Of a stretch of DNA of 64,000 nt, positions 36,082 through 46,942 are shown piece by piece. How positions within the stretch are numbered: the stretch's first letter is position 1; each line of letters starts with the position of its first letter. The notes under the pieces are model-generated. The model searched no databases and was not told where the DNA came from. It was given only the letters and a program-made list of their open reading frames with translations. Location of the stretch: positions 1 through 64,000 of the forward strand of contig WRMI01000008.1 of the NCBI GenBank assembly GCA_009777175.1, in the 5' to 3' direction. A program made the position numbers and the translations under genes. The DNA is from Marinilabiliaceae bacterium (GTDB lineage Bacteria > Bacteroidota > Bacteroidia > Bacteroidales > Marinilabiliaceae).

Positions 36082-39021
36082 ATGGAGAAGTTAATTGTAG
36101 TTTTTGTCGAACGAAGGAACATTGGTATAACTGCAATACCTTATTTTGCTCATATTATTGAAGATAAACCCATCGAGTTGTTAGAACATGCAACAGTTCA
36201 ACACCTTAAAAATGAACCATCTACATTTACAGAAGATGAAAAATCTATAATTGAAATATTGCACAGAATAAGCGACAACTATATTTTTAAAAAATATTCC
36301 AAAGAAGGCACTTTAAAAGAATTTTTTGACAATTTGCACAAAGATAGACGGTTTATACCGATGATTAAAGTTTATATTGAAAAATATCTATATGATACTG
36401 TGCGGCTTTTGGCTAAAACGAATATTCCGACTTATTATAAGAAAGCTCATTATAACGTTATTTATCAGTCTGATTTGTTGAAAATTGAACCAACACCCGC
36501 TATTCCAATCTGTTATTTTGAATTAAACCAAAACGAATTGTTATATTCATTGAAAATCAGGCAGTTATGCGCTATTCAGAACCAAGAAATAGAACTTTCA
36601 CTGCAAGGAAAAGATTTGAACTTTATTTTGATGGAACCCGCAGTTTTCATCAATGATTACCGATTATACTATTTTGATAAAATTGACGGAAATAAATTTA
36701 AACCATTTGTAGAAAAATCTGCTATATCGGTTATTAACAGGCAGATACCATCATATATGGAAAAATTTGTATTAAAATGTATTCGAAAATATGCAGTTGT
36801 TGCAAAAGGATTTGAAATCGTTGAAACCGAACGGACACCCGAAATTATTCTCAAAATTATTAAAAATTTGAAACAAAAGCCTGTTATTGCGCTTCATTTC
36901 AAATATGGCGACCGTACGTTTCTCGCTGATATGAAATCGGAAATTTTTGCGAAATTAGAAATTGTTAACAATAATTATAGATTTGTTAAAATACAACGTG
37001 ATTTAATTTTTGAAAAACAAATAAACAAACTTTTGGTTTCAATGGGTCTGAAAAACAGCGGTGATGCAATTTTTGACATAAATGAAGCATCATATTTTGA
37101 CGAAACTAATAATCAACTCTCATTTTTGGTCGATTGGATTAATAAAAATGTTGCACAATTAGAACAAAATAAGATTACATTTATTCCCGAATATGAAGAT
37201 AAAAAATTTTTTATTGGACAATATTCCATCTCTCTTGATTCAAAAATTATTAACGATTGGTTTGAAATCCATTCGACTGTAATAGTTGGCATCTATAAAA
37301 TTCCGTTTTTAAAGTTTAAAAAGAATTTAATCGACAACGACCCTGTTTATGTACTCCCAAACGGAGAACATTTTATGATTCCACCTGAATGGTTTTCACG
37401 TTTCAGCGACCTTTTCGATTTTTCGATTATTGAAGGAAAAAAACTCTTATTGCCTCGCTATCATTTTGAATTAATTGAGAAAATTAATAATACTCAAACA
37501 TATAAAATAACATTCCCAGAAGTGAAACTACCCGAAGGATTGAACGCTGAAATGAGACCATATCAAATTGATGGTTTTCAATGGCTTAACTTTATATATC
37601 AAAACAACTTCGGCGGAATTCTATCAGACGACATGGGTCTTGGCAAAACTTTACAAGCAATCTCTTTATTGTTAAAAATTTATAAATCTGCAGAAACAGT
37701 TAAGAAAAATATAAAATTCAAAGGCACACAACTTTCTTTGTTTGAACAACCTGAAAATATTAAAAATGAAACTTACAATTTGCCTGCATCATTGATATGT
37801 ATGCCTACATCGCTCATTTTTAACTGGAACAATGAACTAAAGAAATTTGCCCCCGACCTCAAAATTTATACATATTCTGGTGAAAATCGCATACGCTCAA
37901 AAGATATTGGCAAAATTTTTAATCATTATCACGCTGTTCTTACTTCCTACGGTATCGTCCGAAATGATATAGAAATATTGTCAAACTATAATTTTCACTA
38001 TTTTATTCTTGATGAGAGTCAATATGTTAAAAATCCAAATTCCAAGATATATGATGCCGTAAAACAAATCAAAGCCGACCGTTTCCTAATGCTTTCAGGA
38101 ACACCTGTCGAAAATTCACTTATGGACTTGTGGACTCAAATGGATATTATTAATCACGGACTTCTTGGCACTCATACTTTTTTTAAACGAAATTTTGTTA
38201 CACCAATAACACAAAATAATGATGACGACAAAATTAGTAAACTTCAAAATTTGATTCGACCATTCTTTTTGAGGCGCACAAAAGACAAAGTAGCAGCCGA
38301 TTTACCTCCCGTTATGGAACAAACACTTTTTTGCGAAATGTCACCCGAACAGAGAAAATTTTACGACCGCGAAAAATATAGCATCAAAAACACTTTATCC
38401 AAAATATTTGAATCACAATCTAATAGAGAAAACAGTATCATTGCTTTGCAGGCACTAACAAGACTAAGGCAAATTGCAAATCACCCTGTTTTGATTGATA
38501 AAAAATTTGACGGAACATCTGGAAAGTTCGAACAAATTTTAGAAAACCTCGAAAATATTGTCGCAGAACAACATAACGTTTTGGTCTTTTCTTCTTTTGT
38601 AAAAGATTTAGAACTTTTGCAAACAGAACTCCAAAAACGTAATTTGAAATATGAAATGTTAATCGGCAAAACAGTTAAACGTAAGCAAGTTATAGATAAG
38701 TTTTTTAACGAACAAAGATGTCAAATTTTTCTAATTACATTAAAAACGGGCGGTGTTGGGCTCAATTTGACCAAAGCAGACTATGTATTTTTGCTTAATC
38801 CGTGGTGGAATCCCGCAGCGGAAGAGCAAGCAATCAGCCGTGCACACCGCATTGGACAAACAAAAAATGTCTTTGTTTACCGATTCATTTCCATTGGAAC
38901 AATAGAAGAAAAAATTGCACGACTCCAAAAGGCAAAAAGAGAACTTGCAGATATTTTTATTAGCCGCAACAACCCTTTGAAAGATATGTCCAAAGAGGAA
39001 ATATTAGAATTGTTTGGATAA
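36082..39021 (+). CDS. SNF2-family DEAD/DEAH helicase
   Basis: 'GGILSDDMGLGKTLQAI', 'DESQYVKN', 'LSGTPVENSLMDLWTQMD', 'LKTGGVGLNLTKADYVFLLNPWWNPAAEEQAISRAHRIGQ'. Confidence 0.95.
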   Translation: MEKLIVVFVERRNIGITAIPYFAHIIEDKPIELLEHATVQHLKNEPSTFTEDEKSIIEILHRISDNYIFKKYSKEGTLKEFFDNLHKDRRFIPMIKVYIEKYLYDTVRLLAKTNIPTYYKKAHYNVIYQSDLLKIEPTPAIPICYFELNQNELLYSLKIRQLCAIQNQEIELSLQGKDLNFILMEPAVFINDYRLYYFDKIDGNKFKPFVEKSAISVINRQIPSYMEKFVLKCIRKYAVVAKGFEIVETERTPEIILKIIKNLKQKPVIALHFKYGDRTFLADMKSEIFAKLEIVNNNYRFVKIQRDLIFEKQINKLLVSMGLKNSGDAIFDINEASYFDETNNQLSFLVDWINKNVAQLEQNKITFIPEYEDKKFFIGQYSISLDSKIINDWFEIHSTVIVGIYKIPFLKFKKNLIDNDPVYVLPNGEHFMIPPEWFSRFSDLFDFSIIEGKKLLLPRYHFELIEKINNTQTYKITFPEVKLPEGLNAEMRPYQIDGFQWLNFIYQNNFGGILSDDMGLGKTLQAISLLLKIYKSAETVKKNIKFKGTQLSLFEQPENIKNETYNLPASLICMPTSLIFNWNNELKKFAPDLKIYTYSGENRIRSKDIGKIFNHYHAVLTSYGIVRNDIEILSNYNFHYFILDESQYVKNPNSKIYDAVKQIKADRFLMLSGTPVENSLMDLWTQMDIINHGLLGTHTFFKRNFVTPITQNNDDDKISKLQNLIRPFFLRRTKDKVAADLPPVMEQTLFCEMSPEQRKFYDREKYSIKNTLSKIFESQSNRENSIIALQALTRLRQIANHPVLIDKKFDGTSGKFEQILENLENIVAEQHNVLVFSSFVKDLELLQTELQKRNLKYEMLIGKTVKRKQVIDKFFNEQRCQIFLITLKTGGVGLNLTKADYVFLLNPWWNPAAEEQAISRAHRIGQTKNVFVYRFISIGTIEEKIARLQKAKRELADIFISRNNPLKDMSKEEILELFG

Positions 39022-39147
39022 AAATTTGAAAATGAAATAGAGTAATATTTGTGCGAAATACTAATTATTTATTATCTTTGTAATGTTTTTATTTATATAT
39101 TTATATTTTAATTTGTTAATTATGAAACAGATAACACTCACTGAATT

Positions 39148-39726
39148 ATGTTACAAATCCAAAATACCATTATAAGTCTTGAGGTTTTCGAGCAATTTTT
39201 TGTATGTGATTTATCTAATTGCGGTGGTATTTGTTGCGTGCATGGCGTATCTGGTGCACCGTTAGAAGATGACGAAACAATTATTATTGAACAAATTCTC
39301 CCTATCGTATTTCCTTTTTTAAATAAAAGTGCACAAAAAGTAATAGAAAAAAAAGGTGCTTGGACAATCGACTTTGACAATGACAAAGTTACTCCACTAA
39401 ACAATGGGCAAGAGTGCGTATATGCTATTTTAGAAGAGAATATTTGTAAATGTGCCTTTGAAATGATTTATGAAGAGGGTTTAACGGATTTCATAAAACC
39501 AATATCTTGCCACTTATACCCAATCCGTATTACAAAGTATAAGAATTTTGAAGCCATGAATTACCATTCATGGCAGGTTTGTGAAGCAGCCCGCAACTTA
39601 GGGAAAAAATCAGAAACAGCACTATTTCATTTTCTTAAAGAGGCAATTATCAGAAAATATGGCGAAACATTTTTCAAGGAGATGAAAGTGTTTGAGAAAG
39701 AATATCGTGCGCAAGTTGTAACGTAA
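39148..39726 (+). CDS. DUF3109 family Cys-rich protein
   Basis: 'CDLSNCGGICCVHGVSGAPLEDDE...CVYAILEENICKCAFE...KPISCHLYPIRI'. Confidence 0.85.
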   Translation: MLQIQNTIISLEVFEQFFVCDLSNCGGICCVHGVSGAPLEDDETIIIEQILPIVFPFLNKSAQKVIEKKGAWTIDFDNDKVTPLNNGQECVYAILEENICKCAFEMIYEEGLTDFIKPISCHLYPIRITKYKNFEAMNYHSWQVCEAARNLGKKSETALFHFLKEAIIRKYGETFFKEMKVFEKEYRAQVVT

Positions 39727-40040
39727 AAATTTCTACACCTTTACCACAATTATTAAGTGTAATTTTATTCATTTACCTTCTCAAAAGCACACAGATAGTT
39801 GTGCGTTGCTCGCTATTCGCAACACAAATGAGACAGATTTTCATAGATAATAAAGTATATTACGTAGAGCATTTTAAATCAGTCCCTTCTGTGGCTTCTT
39901 TTGTAATTGCGGACTCTAGCCTACAGTTATTGATAACAAATTTAGTGATAATTCGTATATTTCAATATATTCAATAACAAATTCGTGGCTAAAAATATTC
40001 TTTGTGTACATTGTGTTAATAATTTTTCTATATTTGCATT

Positions 40041-43000
40041 TTGAATTTGAAAATATTTTTTGTTTTTATGTTTGCATTTTTTAATATTAAATCTTTGTTA
40101 ATACGTTTTATCTGTGTTATTTGTACATTTTTATTTTTTGTTTCAGGAAATATTTCTGCACAATATTATTCTTCAGGTGCTGACCCCGCTCGTTTAAAAT
40201 GGCGACAAATAAAAACTCCTTATGTTAGGTTGGTATTTGAAAAAGATTTTCAAAAAGAGGCGTTGCGGCTTGCTTATCTTTTCGATAGCGTTGCGCCTTT
40301 GGTATCGGGAACTATGAAACATCGACCCCACAGAATCGACATATTAATTCATAATCAAATGAGTTACTCAAATGGATTTTTGTCGTGGGCTCCCCGAAGA
40401 GTAGAATTTTTTAGTAATCCTCACCAAAATATCACTTCGGAAGATTGGCTTGCGGATTTAGCAATTCATGAATATCGTCACGCTGTGCAGGCAGATAAAC
40501 TGAATAAAGGTGCGACAAAAATTGCATCAATTTTAATAGGTCAGCAGGCTGTTGGTATTACGCTCGGTTTAAATTTGCCAATGTGGTTTATTGAAGGAGA
40601 TGCCGTTGTAACTGAAACAACCCTTACAAATAGCGGACGAGGACGCTCTTTTGAATTTAATCAAGAATTGAAGGCACAATTGGTTGAAAGGGGAATGTTT
40701 TCATTTGACAAGGCTTATATGGGGTCGTATAAAGATAAAGTTGCAAATTATTATAAAATGGGATATCCGTTGGTAGCAATGGCACGACAAGAATATGGAG
40801 CAGAACTGTGGGAAAAAGCAATAGAAAATACGGGTCGTGGAAAAGATTTGTTTCAAATGGAACGGTCAATAAAAAAAGCAACGGGCAAAAGAGCAAAAAA
40901 ACTTTATGAAGAACAGTTTACGAAACTTAAAGATATTTGGACAGAAGAAGCTAATAGTCAGAAATTTACACATTTTGAACCAATTTATCTTCCGCAAAAT
41001 GATTATGAAGAATATCTTTATCCTCAATCAATCAACGATTCGATAATAATTTGCGAGCTACGAGGTACGAACATCCGTTCTCAAATAGTTGAAATAAATA
41101 TTTCCACGAGTGAAAAGAAAACATTGGTTTTTACGGGTATCAGAGAGGAAGAGCCCATATCTGCCAACGAAAATATAATTGTTTGGTCAGAACTGAAATA
41201 TCATACTCGCTGGGACAACGAGTCATTCTCGGTTATTCGAGTGTATGATAGAAAAACAGGCAAAACAAAAACTCTTGGAAAGAAAACACGCTATTTTGCA
41301 CCTGCTATTCACACTGATTTACAAATAGTTGCAGCGGTTGAAACTACTACCGATTACCGTTTTTACGTTTCTCTTATTGATGTTAATACAGGCAAAATAA
41401 TAAAGAGAATACCTTCGCCTCATAATCAGTTTATTATGACTCCATCGTGGAATAGTACGGGTAAAAATTTGATTACAATTTTGTTGAACGATAACGGCAA
41501 ATCAATTTATACGCTTGATACAGAGACAGAAACGTGGAATATGGTTTTGCCTCATTCTTTTGACGAAAAATGTCATCCTATTCAGTCGGAAAATGATATT
41601 TGGTATGCTGCCAAAGGTGCAATTAGTCAAGAAATTTATCATTATAATATTATAACAAAAGAACACAATATAGTAACTTCGTCAAAATTTGGAGCGGCAT
41701 TTCCGGCGTTTTTGCCTGATTCTAAACAACTTATCTATAGTCATTATACTAATAAAGGATATCATCTTGTAAAATTTCAAAATTCGGATGTCAAACCCGA
41801 TATTTCAAATGTTGGTAAATCTTATTTAGACCTTTTGGCGTATGATATTTCTTTGGATGAAGTTGCTTTTTTGCAGGGTAACACGAATAATAAGGAATAT
41901 AAAGTTGAAAAATATAGCAAGTTTAATCTGATAAATTTGCACAGTTGGGCTCCGATTTATGCTGATTTTAATGGGGAGAGTGTTCATCCGGGTGTTTCGT
42001 TGATGTCTCAAAATCTGCTTGGAACATGTGTATTAACGGGCGGTTTCAATATTGATCCATCATATAGGCGGGAAAAATTGAATTTCGATTTATCTTATTT
42101 TGGCTTTTATCCCGTTTTTGGTGTCAATTTTAGTTATGGGGACGAGTGGATTAAAGATGACAATTTTTATCGTAACGAAACTGATACATTCAGTAATTAT
42201 TATCATGCAAAAATTCATCATTATCGGTTACGACCGAATATAAAACTTCCTCTAAATTTGTCATCGGGCAACTATCAACGGCGATTGATTCCCGAAGTGA
42301 GGTTTAATTATCAGTATCAGTCGGGTTATCAAGAGTTTAGAAAATATGTAACCGCATCAGACGGTCAATTGTATTATACAGGAATAGAAGAAATTATCAC
42401 TCATGACCCATTTCAGTTTTTCGGTGTCGATTATTCTCTCTATTTCTATAACCTTCGGCACGGTACGGGTCGTGATGTGGCATCACGTATGGGGCAAGTA
42501 TTTCAGGTTTTGTATGCTCATTGTCCTTTTGGAAATTATGATGCAGGAAAAATGTTAGGACTATTTTCAAGATTATATTTTCCTGGACTTTTTAAACATC
42601 ATTCATTATTTATTGATAATAATTATCAGATAAGAGTTAGCGGTGAAAAATATCGTGATATTGATAATTATAGTTATTACAGGCGTTGGAGCGATATTGT
42701 TGGTTATCCGAGAGGATATGTTTATTTGTTTGATGATAACAGGATGATTTACGAAGATAATATCTATCTTTTAAGAGTTAATTACTCAATGCCGCTTTTT
42801 AATCCTGATATATCACTTGGGCGATTTGCGTACATCAAAAGATTTAGGACAAATTTATTTTATGATATGTCGATTGTTAATTATTCAATGATGCATATAA
42901 CTGATGGAAAGAAATTCTTATCATTAGAAAAACCTCCATCTTCGTGCGGATTTGAATTTTATACCGATGTACATTTTTTGCGTTTCACACTTCCATTTAG

Positions 43001-43100
43001 TGTAGGTTACAGATATTCTTATATCATTCCTAACTCGAAGTCGGCGCATCATTTTTTGCTTTCAACAAGTTTTAGTAATTTTCTTGTAAATGGAAGATAG
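40041..43100 (+). CDS. Peptidase MA-like (HExxH) + TolB-like propeller + outer-membrane barrel-like protein
   Basis: 'LAIHEYRHAVQ' with downstream 'WFIEGDAV'; repeated beta-propeller blades; C-terminal barrel-like strands. Confidence 0.65.
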   Translation: MNLKIFFVFMFAFFNIKSLLIRFICVICTFLFFVSGNISAQYYSSGADPARLKWRQIKTPYVRLVFEKDFQKEALRLAYLFDSVAPLVSGTMKHRPHRIDILIHNQMSYSNGFLSWAPRRVEFFSNPHQNITSEDWLADLAIHEYRHAVQADKLNKGATKIASILIGQQAVGITLGLNLPMWFIEGDAVVTETTLTNSGRGRSFEFNQELKAQLVERGMFSFDKAYMGSYKDKVANYYKMGYPLVAMARQEYGAELWEKAIENTGRGKDLFQMERSIKKATGKRAKKLYEEQFTKLKDIWTEEANSQKFTHFEPIYLPQNDYEEYLYPQSINDSIIICELRGTNIRSQIVEINISTSEKKTLVFTGIREEEPISANENIIVWSELKYHTRWDNESFSVIRVYDRKTGKTKTLGKKTRYFAPAIHTDLQIVAAVETTTDYRFYVSLIDVNTGKIIKRIPSPHNQFIMTPSWNSTGKNLITILLNDNGKSIYTLDTETETWNMVLPHSFDEKCHPIQSENDIWYAAKGAISQEIYHYNIITKEHNIVTSSKFGAAFPAFLPDSKQLIYSHYTNKGYHLVKFQNSDVKPDISNVGKSYLDLLAYDISLDEVAFLQGNTNNKEYKVEKYSKFNLINLHSWAPIYADFNGESVHPGVSLMSQNLLGTCVLTGGFNIDPSYRREKLNFDLSYFGFYPVFGVNFSYGDEWIKDDNFYRNETDTFSNYYHAKIHHYRLRPNIKLPLNLSSGNYQRRLIPEVRFNYQYQSGYQEFRKYVTASDGQLYYTGIEEIITHDPFQFFGVDYSLYFYNLRHGTGRDVASRMGQVFQVLYAHCPFGNYDAGKMLGLFSRLYFPGLFKHHSLFIDNNYQIRVSGEKYRDIDNYSYYRRWSDIVGYPRGYVYLFDDNRMIYEDNIYLLRVNYSMPLFNPDISLGRFAYIKRFRTNLFYDMSIVNYSMMHITDGKKFLSLEKPPSSCGFEFYTDVHFLRFTLPFSVGYRYSYIIPNSKSAHHFLLSTSFSNFLVNGR

Positions 43101-43283
43101 ATCCAGAACATCTTAAAACCAAACAATCTTAATTCGGAATTATTTAGGATATCTGTCCTCCCTTATTCCCTTATTCAACTTAGAATAAGGGAAGAGTTGT
43201 TAGGGGTTGTTCATTTCTACTAAGGGTACTTTTGTGAAATAAGGGTTTCTTCATAAAAAAATTTGCAATAATTATTTGTTGAT

Positions 43284-43745
43284 TGCTCCTAAATACTAAA
43301 TACTAAATACTGAATACTGACAACAGAAACTGATAAAAAATCTAACCACAAAGGACACAAAGGTTTTCACAAAGGGAAAAAGACAAAAATAATCTGACAA
43401 CTAATAACTGAATACTAAATACTAAATACTGAATACTGAATACTAAATACTGAATACTTAATACTTAATACTGACAACAGAAACTGATAAAAAATCTAAC
43501 CACAAAGGACACAAAGGTTTTCACAAAGGGAAAGGCAAAAATAATCTGACAACTAATAACTGAATACTGGATACTGAATACTTAATACTGAATACTAAAT
43601 ACTTAATACTGACAACAGATAACTGATAAAATCTAACCACAAAGGACACAAAGGTTTTCACAAAGGGAAAAAGACAAAAATAATCTGACAACTAATAACT
43701 GAATACTGGATACTGAATACTTAATACTGATAACTGACAACTGAT
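43284..43745 (+). repeat. Composite array: heptads alternating with AACCACAAAGGACACAAAGGTTTTCACAAAGGG
   Basis: Three near-identical 35-bp cores at 43342-43376, 43496-43530 and 43633-43667, separated by CTRAWWA heptads. Confidence 0.85.
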
Positions 43746-43757
43746 ATTTTTTTGATG

Positions 43758-44447
43758 TCAGGCAATTTGAACTTTTTTTGAAACTAACATTTCTCTTTTT
43801 TTATTAGGCCCGGGGACTTTTTCTACATTAAATCCTGCTTGAATCATCGCCCTGCGGACAGCTCCTTTTGAACAATATGTTGTTAAAATAGCATTTTCGT
43901 TCATTGAGTCATATATTTTTTTAAAAATTTCAATATCCCATAATTCGGGCTGTTTATTTGGCGCAAAGGCATCAAAATAGACTAAATCATACTTTGTTTC
44001 GAAATGATAATCTAAAATATCTGCATGAATTTTTTTAAGAAAAAACCATGGTTCCACATGATAATTGTGGTTCCATTTGTTTTCGTGTATTTTTTTATAC
44101 CATTTTTCATTATCTATCCCCAAAAGATATTTCGGATAATTAATTTTTTCAATAATATCCTCATTTAAAGGGTATTTTTCTATTGCATGATATTCAATTG
44201 TCTTATTATCAGCGTTTAACATTGTGAGTAGGACGTTCAGTCCTGTACCAAAACCTATTTCTAAAATTTTTAATCTTTTGGCACAAATCTGTTTTAATCC
44301 CGCAACAATAAAAACATGCATAGATTCCTGTACCGCACCATAAATTGAGTGATAATGCTCTTCTATATCGGAACGATACAAAGTCGTTGTGCCTTCTTCT
44401 GTAAGTATTATTTCCAGAGCGAAGGGGAGGGCATTATTTTTGGGCAT
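43758..44447 (-). CDS. mnmD: tRNA (5-methylaminomethyl-2-thiouridine) methyltransferase-like
   Basis: 'LKILEIGFGTGLNVLLT', 'YDLVYFDAFAPNKQPELW', 'LTTYCSKGAVRRAM'. Confidence 0.85.
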   Translation of the reverse strand: MPKNNALPFALEIILTEEGTTTLYRSDIEEHYHSIYGAVQESMHVFIVAGLKQICAKRLKILEIGFGTGLNVLLTMLNADNKTIEYHAIEKYPLNEDIIEKINYPKYLLGIDNEKWYKKIHENKWNHNYHVEPWFFLKKIHADILDYHFETKYDLVYFDAFAPNKQPELWDIEIFKKIYDSMNENAILTTYCSKGAVRRAMIQAGFNVEKVPGPNKKREMLVSKKVQIA

Positions 44448-44454
44448 CTTTTTT

Positions 44455-44525
44455 AGTGGTTAGTGGTTAGTGGTTAGTGGTTAGTGATTAGTGATTAGTG
44501 GTTAGTAATGAGTATTTAGTATTTA
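44455..44525 (-). repeat. Heptanucleotide array (GTGGTTA, GTATTTA units on plus)
   Basis: tagtggttagtggttagtggttagtggttagtgattagtgattag...gtatttagtatttag. Confidence 0.85.
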
Positions 44526-44630
44526 GTAAACGTAAAGAATAAAACATAAAAAAAACTTTGTGACTTTTGCGAAAAACCATTGCGACCTTGCGTTTAAAAT
44601 ATATTTTCATTTCTTTATGAATAATGCAAG

Positions 44631-45734
44631 TTAAAGTTCAATAAAATCTTCAATAACTCTATCGATTATAATCCATTGTTTCTCAAAACATTTTAACCAG
44701 TCTCCTTCTACAAATAACACATTTTTATTTATCCATTTCTTTGCTGTATCATTGAAATTTCTATAAAATTCTGTAAATTTATTTTTAATAAAATTAATGT
44801 TCACACCTTCGTAAATGCGTAATCCGAGTAAAATATGCTCATTATATATCTCTTTTTTGTTTAAAACTTCTTCTTCAATTATCTCATCAAAATTTTGCAT
44901 ATTATATAAAGCAACATCTTTTGGGTTAAAAAATCTACAATTTTCGTGGAATGAGTGTGCCCCCGCACCAATTCCAAGATACGGTTTTCTTTGCCAATAA
45001 GCAAAATTATGTCGGGAAAAATAACCAACCATACAATAATTAGAAACTTCATAGTGTTGCATTCCTATATTCTGCATTGTGTCGCAAAGGAGCATGTATT
45101 GCTCAAAGCTTTCACTATCATCAATCTTTTTCATTTTGTTATTAAAAAAATTTGTGCCGGTTTCAATTTCTAAATGATATGCTGAAAAATGAGGCAATTT
45201 CAAAGAAATAAATTGTTTCAGATTTTCTTTGAACAACTTTATGTTATTCCATGGAAGTCCATAAATTATGTCTGCACTAATATTTTGAAATCCAGCATTA
45301 AACGCCATTTCAATTGATTTGTATGCTTGTTTCACATTGTGCCTGCGTCCCATTATTTGTAAATCATTATCAGAAAAACTTTGTATACCAATACTAATGC
45401 GATTTATTCCGAAACTTCTGATATTCGTAAGATATTCAATACTTAAATCATCGGGGTTGCATTCAAAAGTAACTTCTGCTTGAGGAATAACTTCAAAAAT
45501 GTTATATATTGTTGAAAGAATTTTTTCAACCTCGTAAATTTCTAATAATGATGGCGTTCCACCACCAAAAAAAATTGTTTCGATGGGATATTTAAACTGT
45601 TCCGAACGATATTTAATTTCACTTATTAATGATTCTACATATTTTTTTTTTAGATATAAGTCTGTTGTTTTATAATAATCGCAATAATTGCACCTTGAAA
45701 AGCAAAATGGTATATGTATGTACATTCCTGCCAT
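44631..45734 (-). CDS. hemW: Radical SAM coproporphyrinogen III oxidase-like / HemW
   Basis: 'YIHIPFCFSRCNYCDYYK' CxxxCxxC; 'FFGGGTPSLL'; 'RISIGIQSF'. Confidence 0.88.
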   Translation of the reverse strand: MAGMYIHIPFCFSRCNYCDYYKTTDLYLKKKYVESLISEIKYRSEQFKYPIETIFFGGGTPSLLEIYEVEKILSTIYNIFEVIPQAEVTFECNPDDLSIEYLTNIRSFGINRISIGIQSFSDNDLQIMGRRHNVKQAYKSIEMAFNAGFQNISADIIYGLPWNNIKLFKENLKQFISLKLPHFSAYHLEIETGTNFFNNKMKKIDDSESFEQYMLLCDTMQNIGMQHYEVSNYCMVGYFSRHNFAYWQRKPYLGIGAGAHSFHENCRFFNPKDVALYNMQNFDEIIEEEVLNKKEIYNEHILLGLRIYEGVNINFIKNKFTEFYRNFNDTAKKWINKNVLFVEGDWLKCFEKQWIIIDRVIEDFIEL

Positions 45735-45772
45735 GCAATAAAATAAATTGTTTCTACGTTAAAGTTAAAAAA

Positions 45773-46183
45773 ATGTTTATGTATAGTTTAAGAAATATTT
45801 TTAGTTTCAAATTTTCTCTGGTTTGTTTGGTTACCATTTTCTATTTAAGTTTTATGGAAACAAGCGGTTTAAAGGGACCCTCTTTTTTCCTTTTTCTCGG
45901 ACGTTTTGATTTGTTTGCTCATTTTTCCATGTATTTCGGATTGTCACTTATATTCTTTTTCGAAAAATATAGAAAATCAGATAAAAAAGCCGAATCGCTT
46001 AAATTCTCTAAGTGCCAAAAATTTATTTTGTTGTTCATCTTTATATCATTCTTAGTAGAGGTATTTCAGCCTATTCTTTCGAACAGAACCCGAGAACTGT
46101 CTGATTTTTTAGCAAATACATGCGGGAGTTATACAGGTTTCTTTTGTTTACGATATTTTATTAAGAAAATTAAATTTTTCTAA
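45773..46183 (+). CDS. VanZ-like family protein
   Basis: 'KGPSFFLFLGRFDLFAHFSMYFGLSLIFF...VEVFQPILSNRTRELSDFLANTCGSYTGF'; start set at internal ATG. Confidence 0.7.
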   Translation: MFMYSLRNIFSFKFSLVCLVTIFYLSFMETSGLKGPSFFLFLGRFDLFAHFSMYFGLSLIFFFEKYRKSDKKAESLKFSKCQKFILLFIFISFLVEVFQPILSNRTRELSDFLANTCGSYTGFFCLRYFIKKIKFF

Positions 46184-46601
46184 TTCTTTCTGAATGCCTT
46201 CCACCTTCAAAAAGAGTATTTAAAAAAGTATCAACAATTTCCAAAGCAATTTCATTAGAAACAAAACGTGCGGGCAAACAGCAAACGTTAGCGTCATTAT
46301 GCAATCGTGCCAAATAAGCAATTTCAGGTTTCCAACATAACGCTCCTCTAATCTTTTGATGTTTGTTGACTGTCATATTAATTCCATTTCCCGAACCACA
46401 TACGGCAATTCCTAAATCACAGAAATTTTTTTCTACCGAACTCGCCATCGGATGCGCAAAATCAGCATAGTCGCAACTTTGAGACGAAAATGTTCCAAAG
46501 TTTTCTATTTCATATCCTTTTCCAGAAAGTTCTTTAATTAAAAACTCTTTTAACTCGTACCCCGCATGGTCACTACATAAAGCAATTTTATTTACTATCA
46601 T
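46170..46601 (-). CDS. rpiB: Ribose-5-phosphate isomerase B
   Basis: 'ALCSDHAGYELKEFL...GIAVCGSGNGINMTVNKHQKIRGALC'; start set at MIVNKIALCSDHAG. Confidence 0.92.
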   Translation of the reverse strand: MIVNKIALCSDHAGYELKEFLIKELSGKGYEIENFGTFSSQSCDYADFAHPMASSVEKNFCDLGIAVCGSGNGINMTVNKHQKIRGALCWKPEIAYLARLHNDANVCCLPARFVSNEIALEIVDTFLNTLFEGGRHSERIRKI

Positions 46602-46651
46602 TTTTGGTTGTAAAATTTTTGCAAAATCATTATTTTCTATCCACCCCAAAA

Positions 46652-46942
46652 CTAGTTCGAAATCTTAAATCCCAATTTTTGAATAAGTTTCAAAGTTTGC
46701 ATGGCTGTATTTCGGTCGTATTCTTTTTCGGTTTCTGATAATTTATCGTAAGGCACAAGGCAGGGATGATGTTTCAGAGCGTCATTGCGCTCTTTACCGT
46801 ATTTCCAGCCATCGTCAATACGATTGGCAGCCCATACATCGTGTACGTTGGCGGCTATCTGTTCGGTAAGGTCGAGCAGGGCAGGCGAAAGTTCGATGTC
46901 TTCTGTAGAAATAGGGGAAGGAATATAAGTCATGTTATTCAT
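46652..46942 (-). CDS. RyR domain protein
   Basis: 'IAANVHDVWAANRIDDGWKYGKERNDALKHHPCLVPYDKLSETEKEYDRNTAMQTLKLIQKLGF'. Confidence 0.88.
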   Translation of the reverse strand: MNNMTYIPSPISTEDIELSPALLDLTEQIAANVHDVWAANRIDDGWKYGKERNDALKHHPCLVPYDKLSETEKEYDRNTAMQTLKLIQKLGFKISN

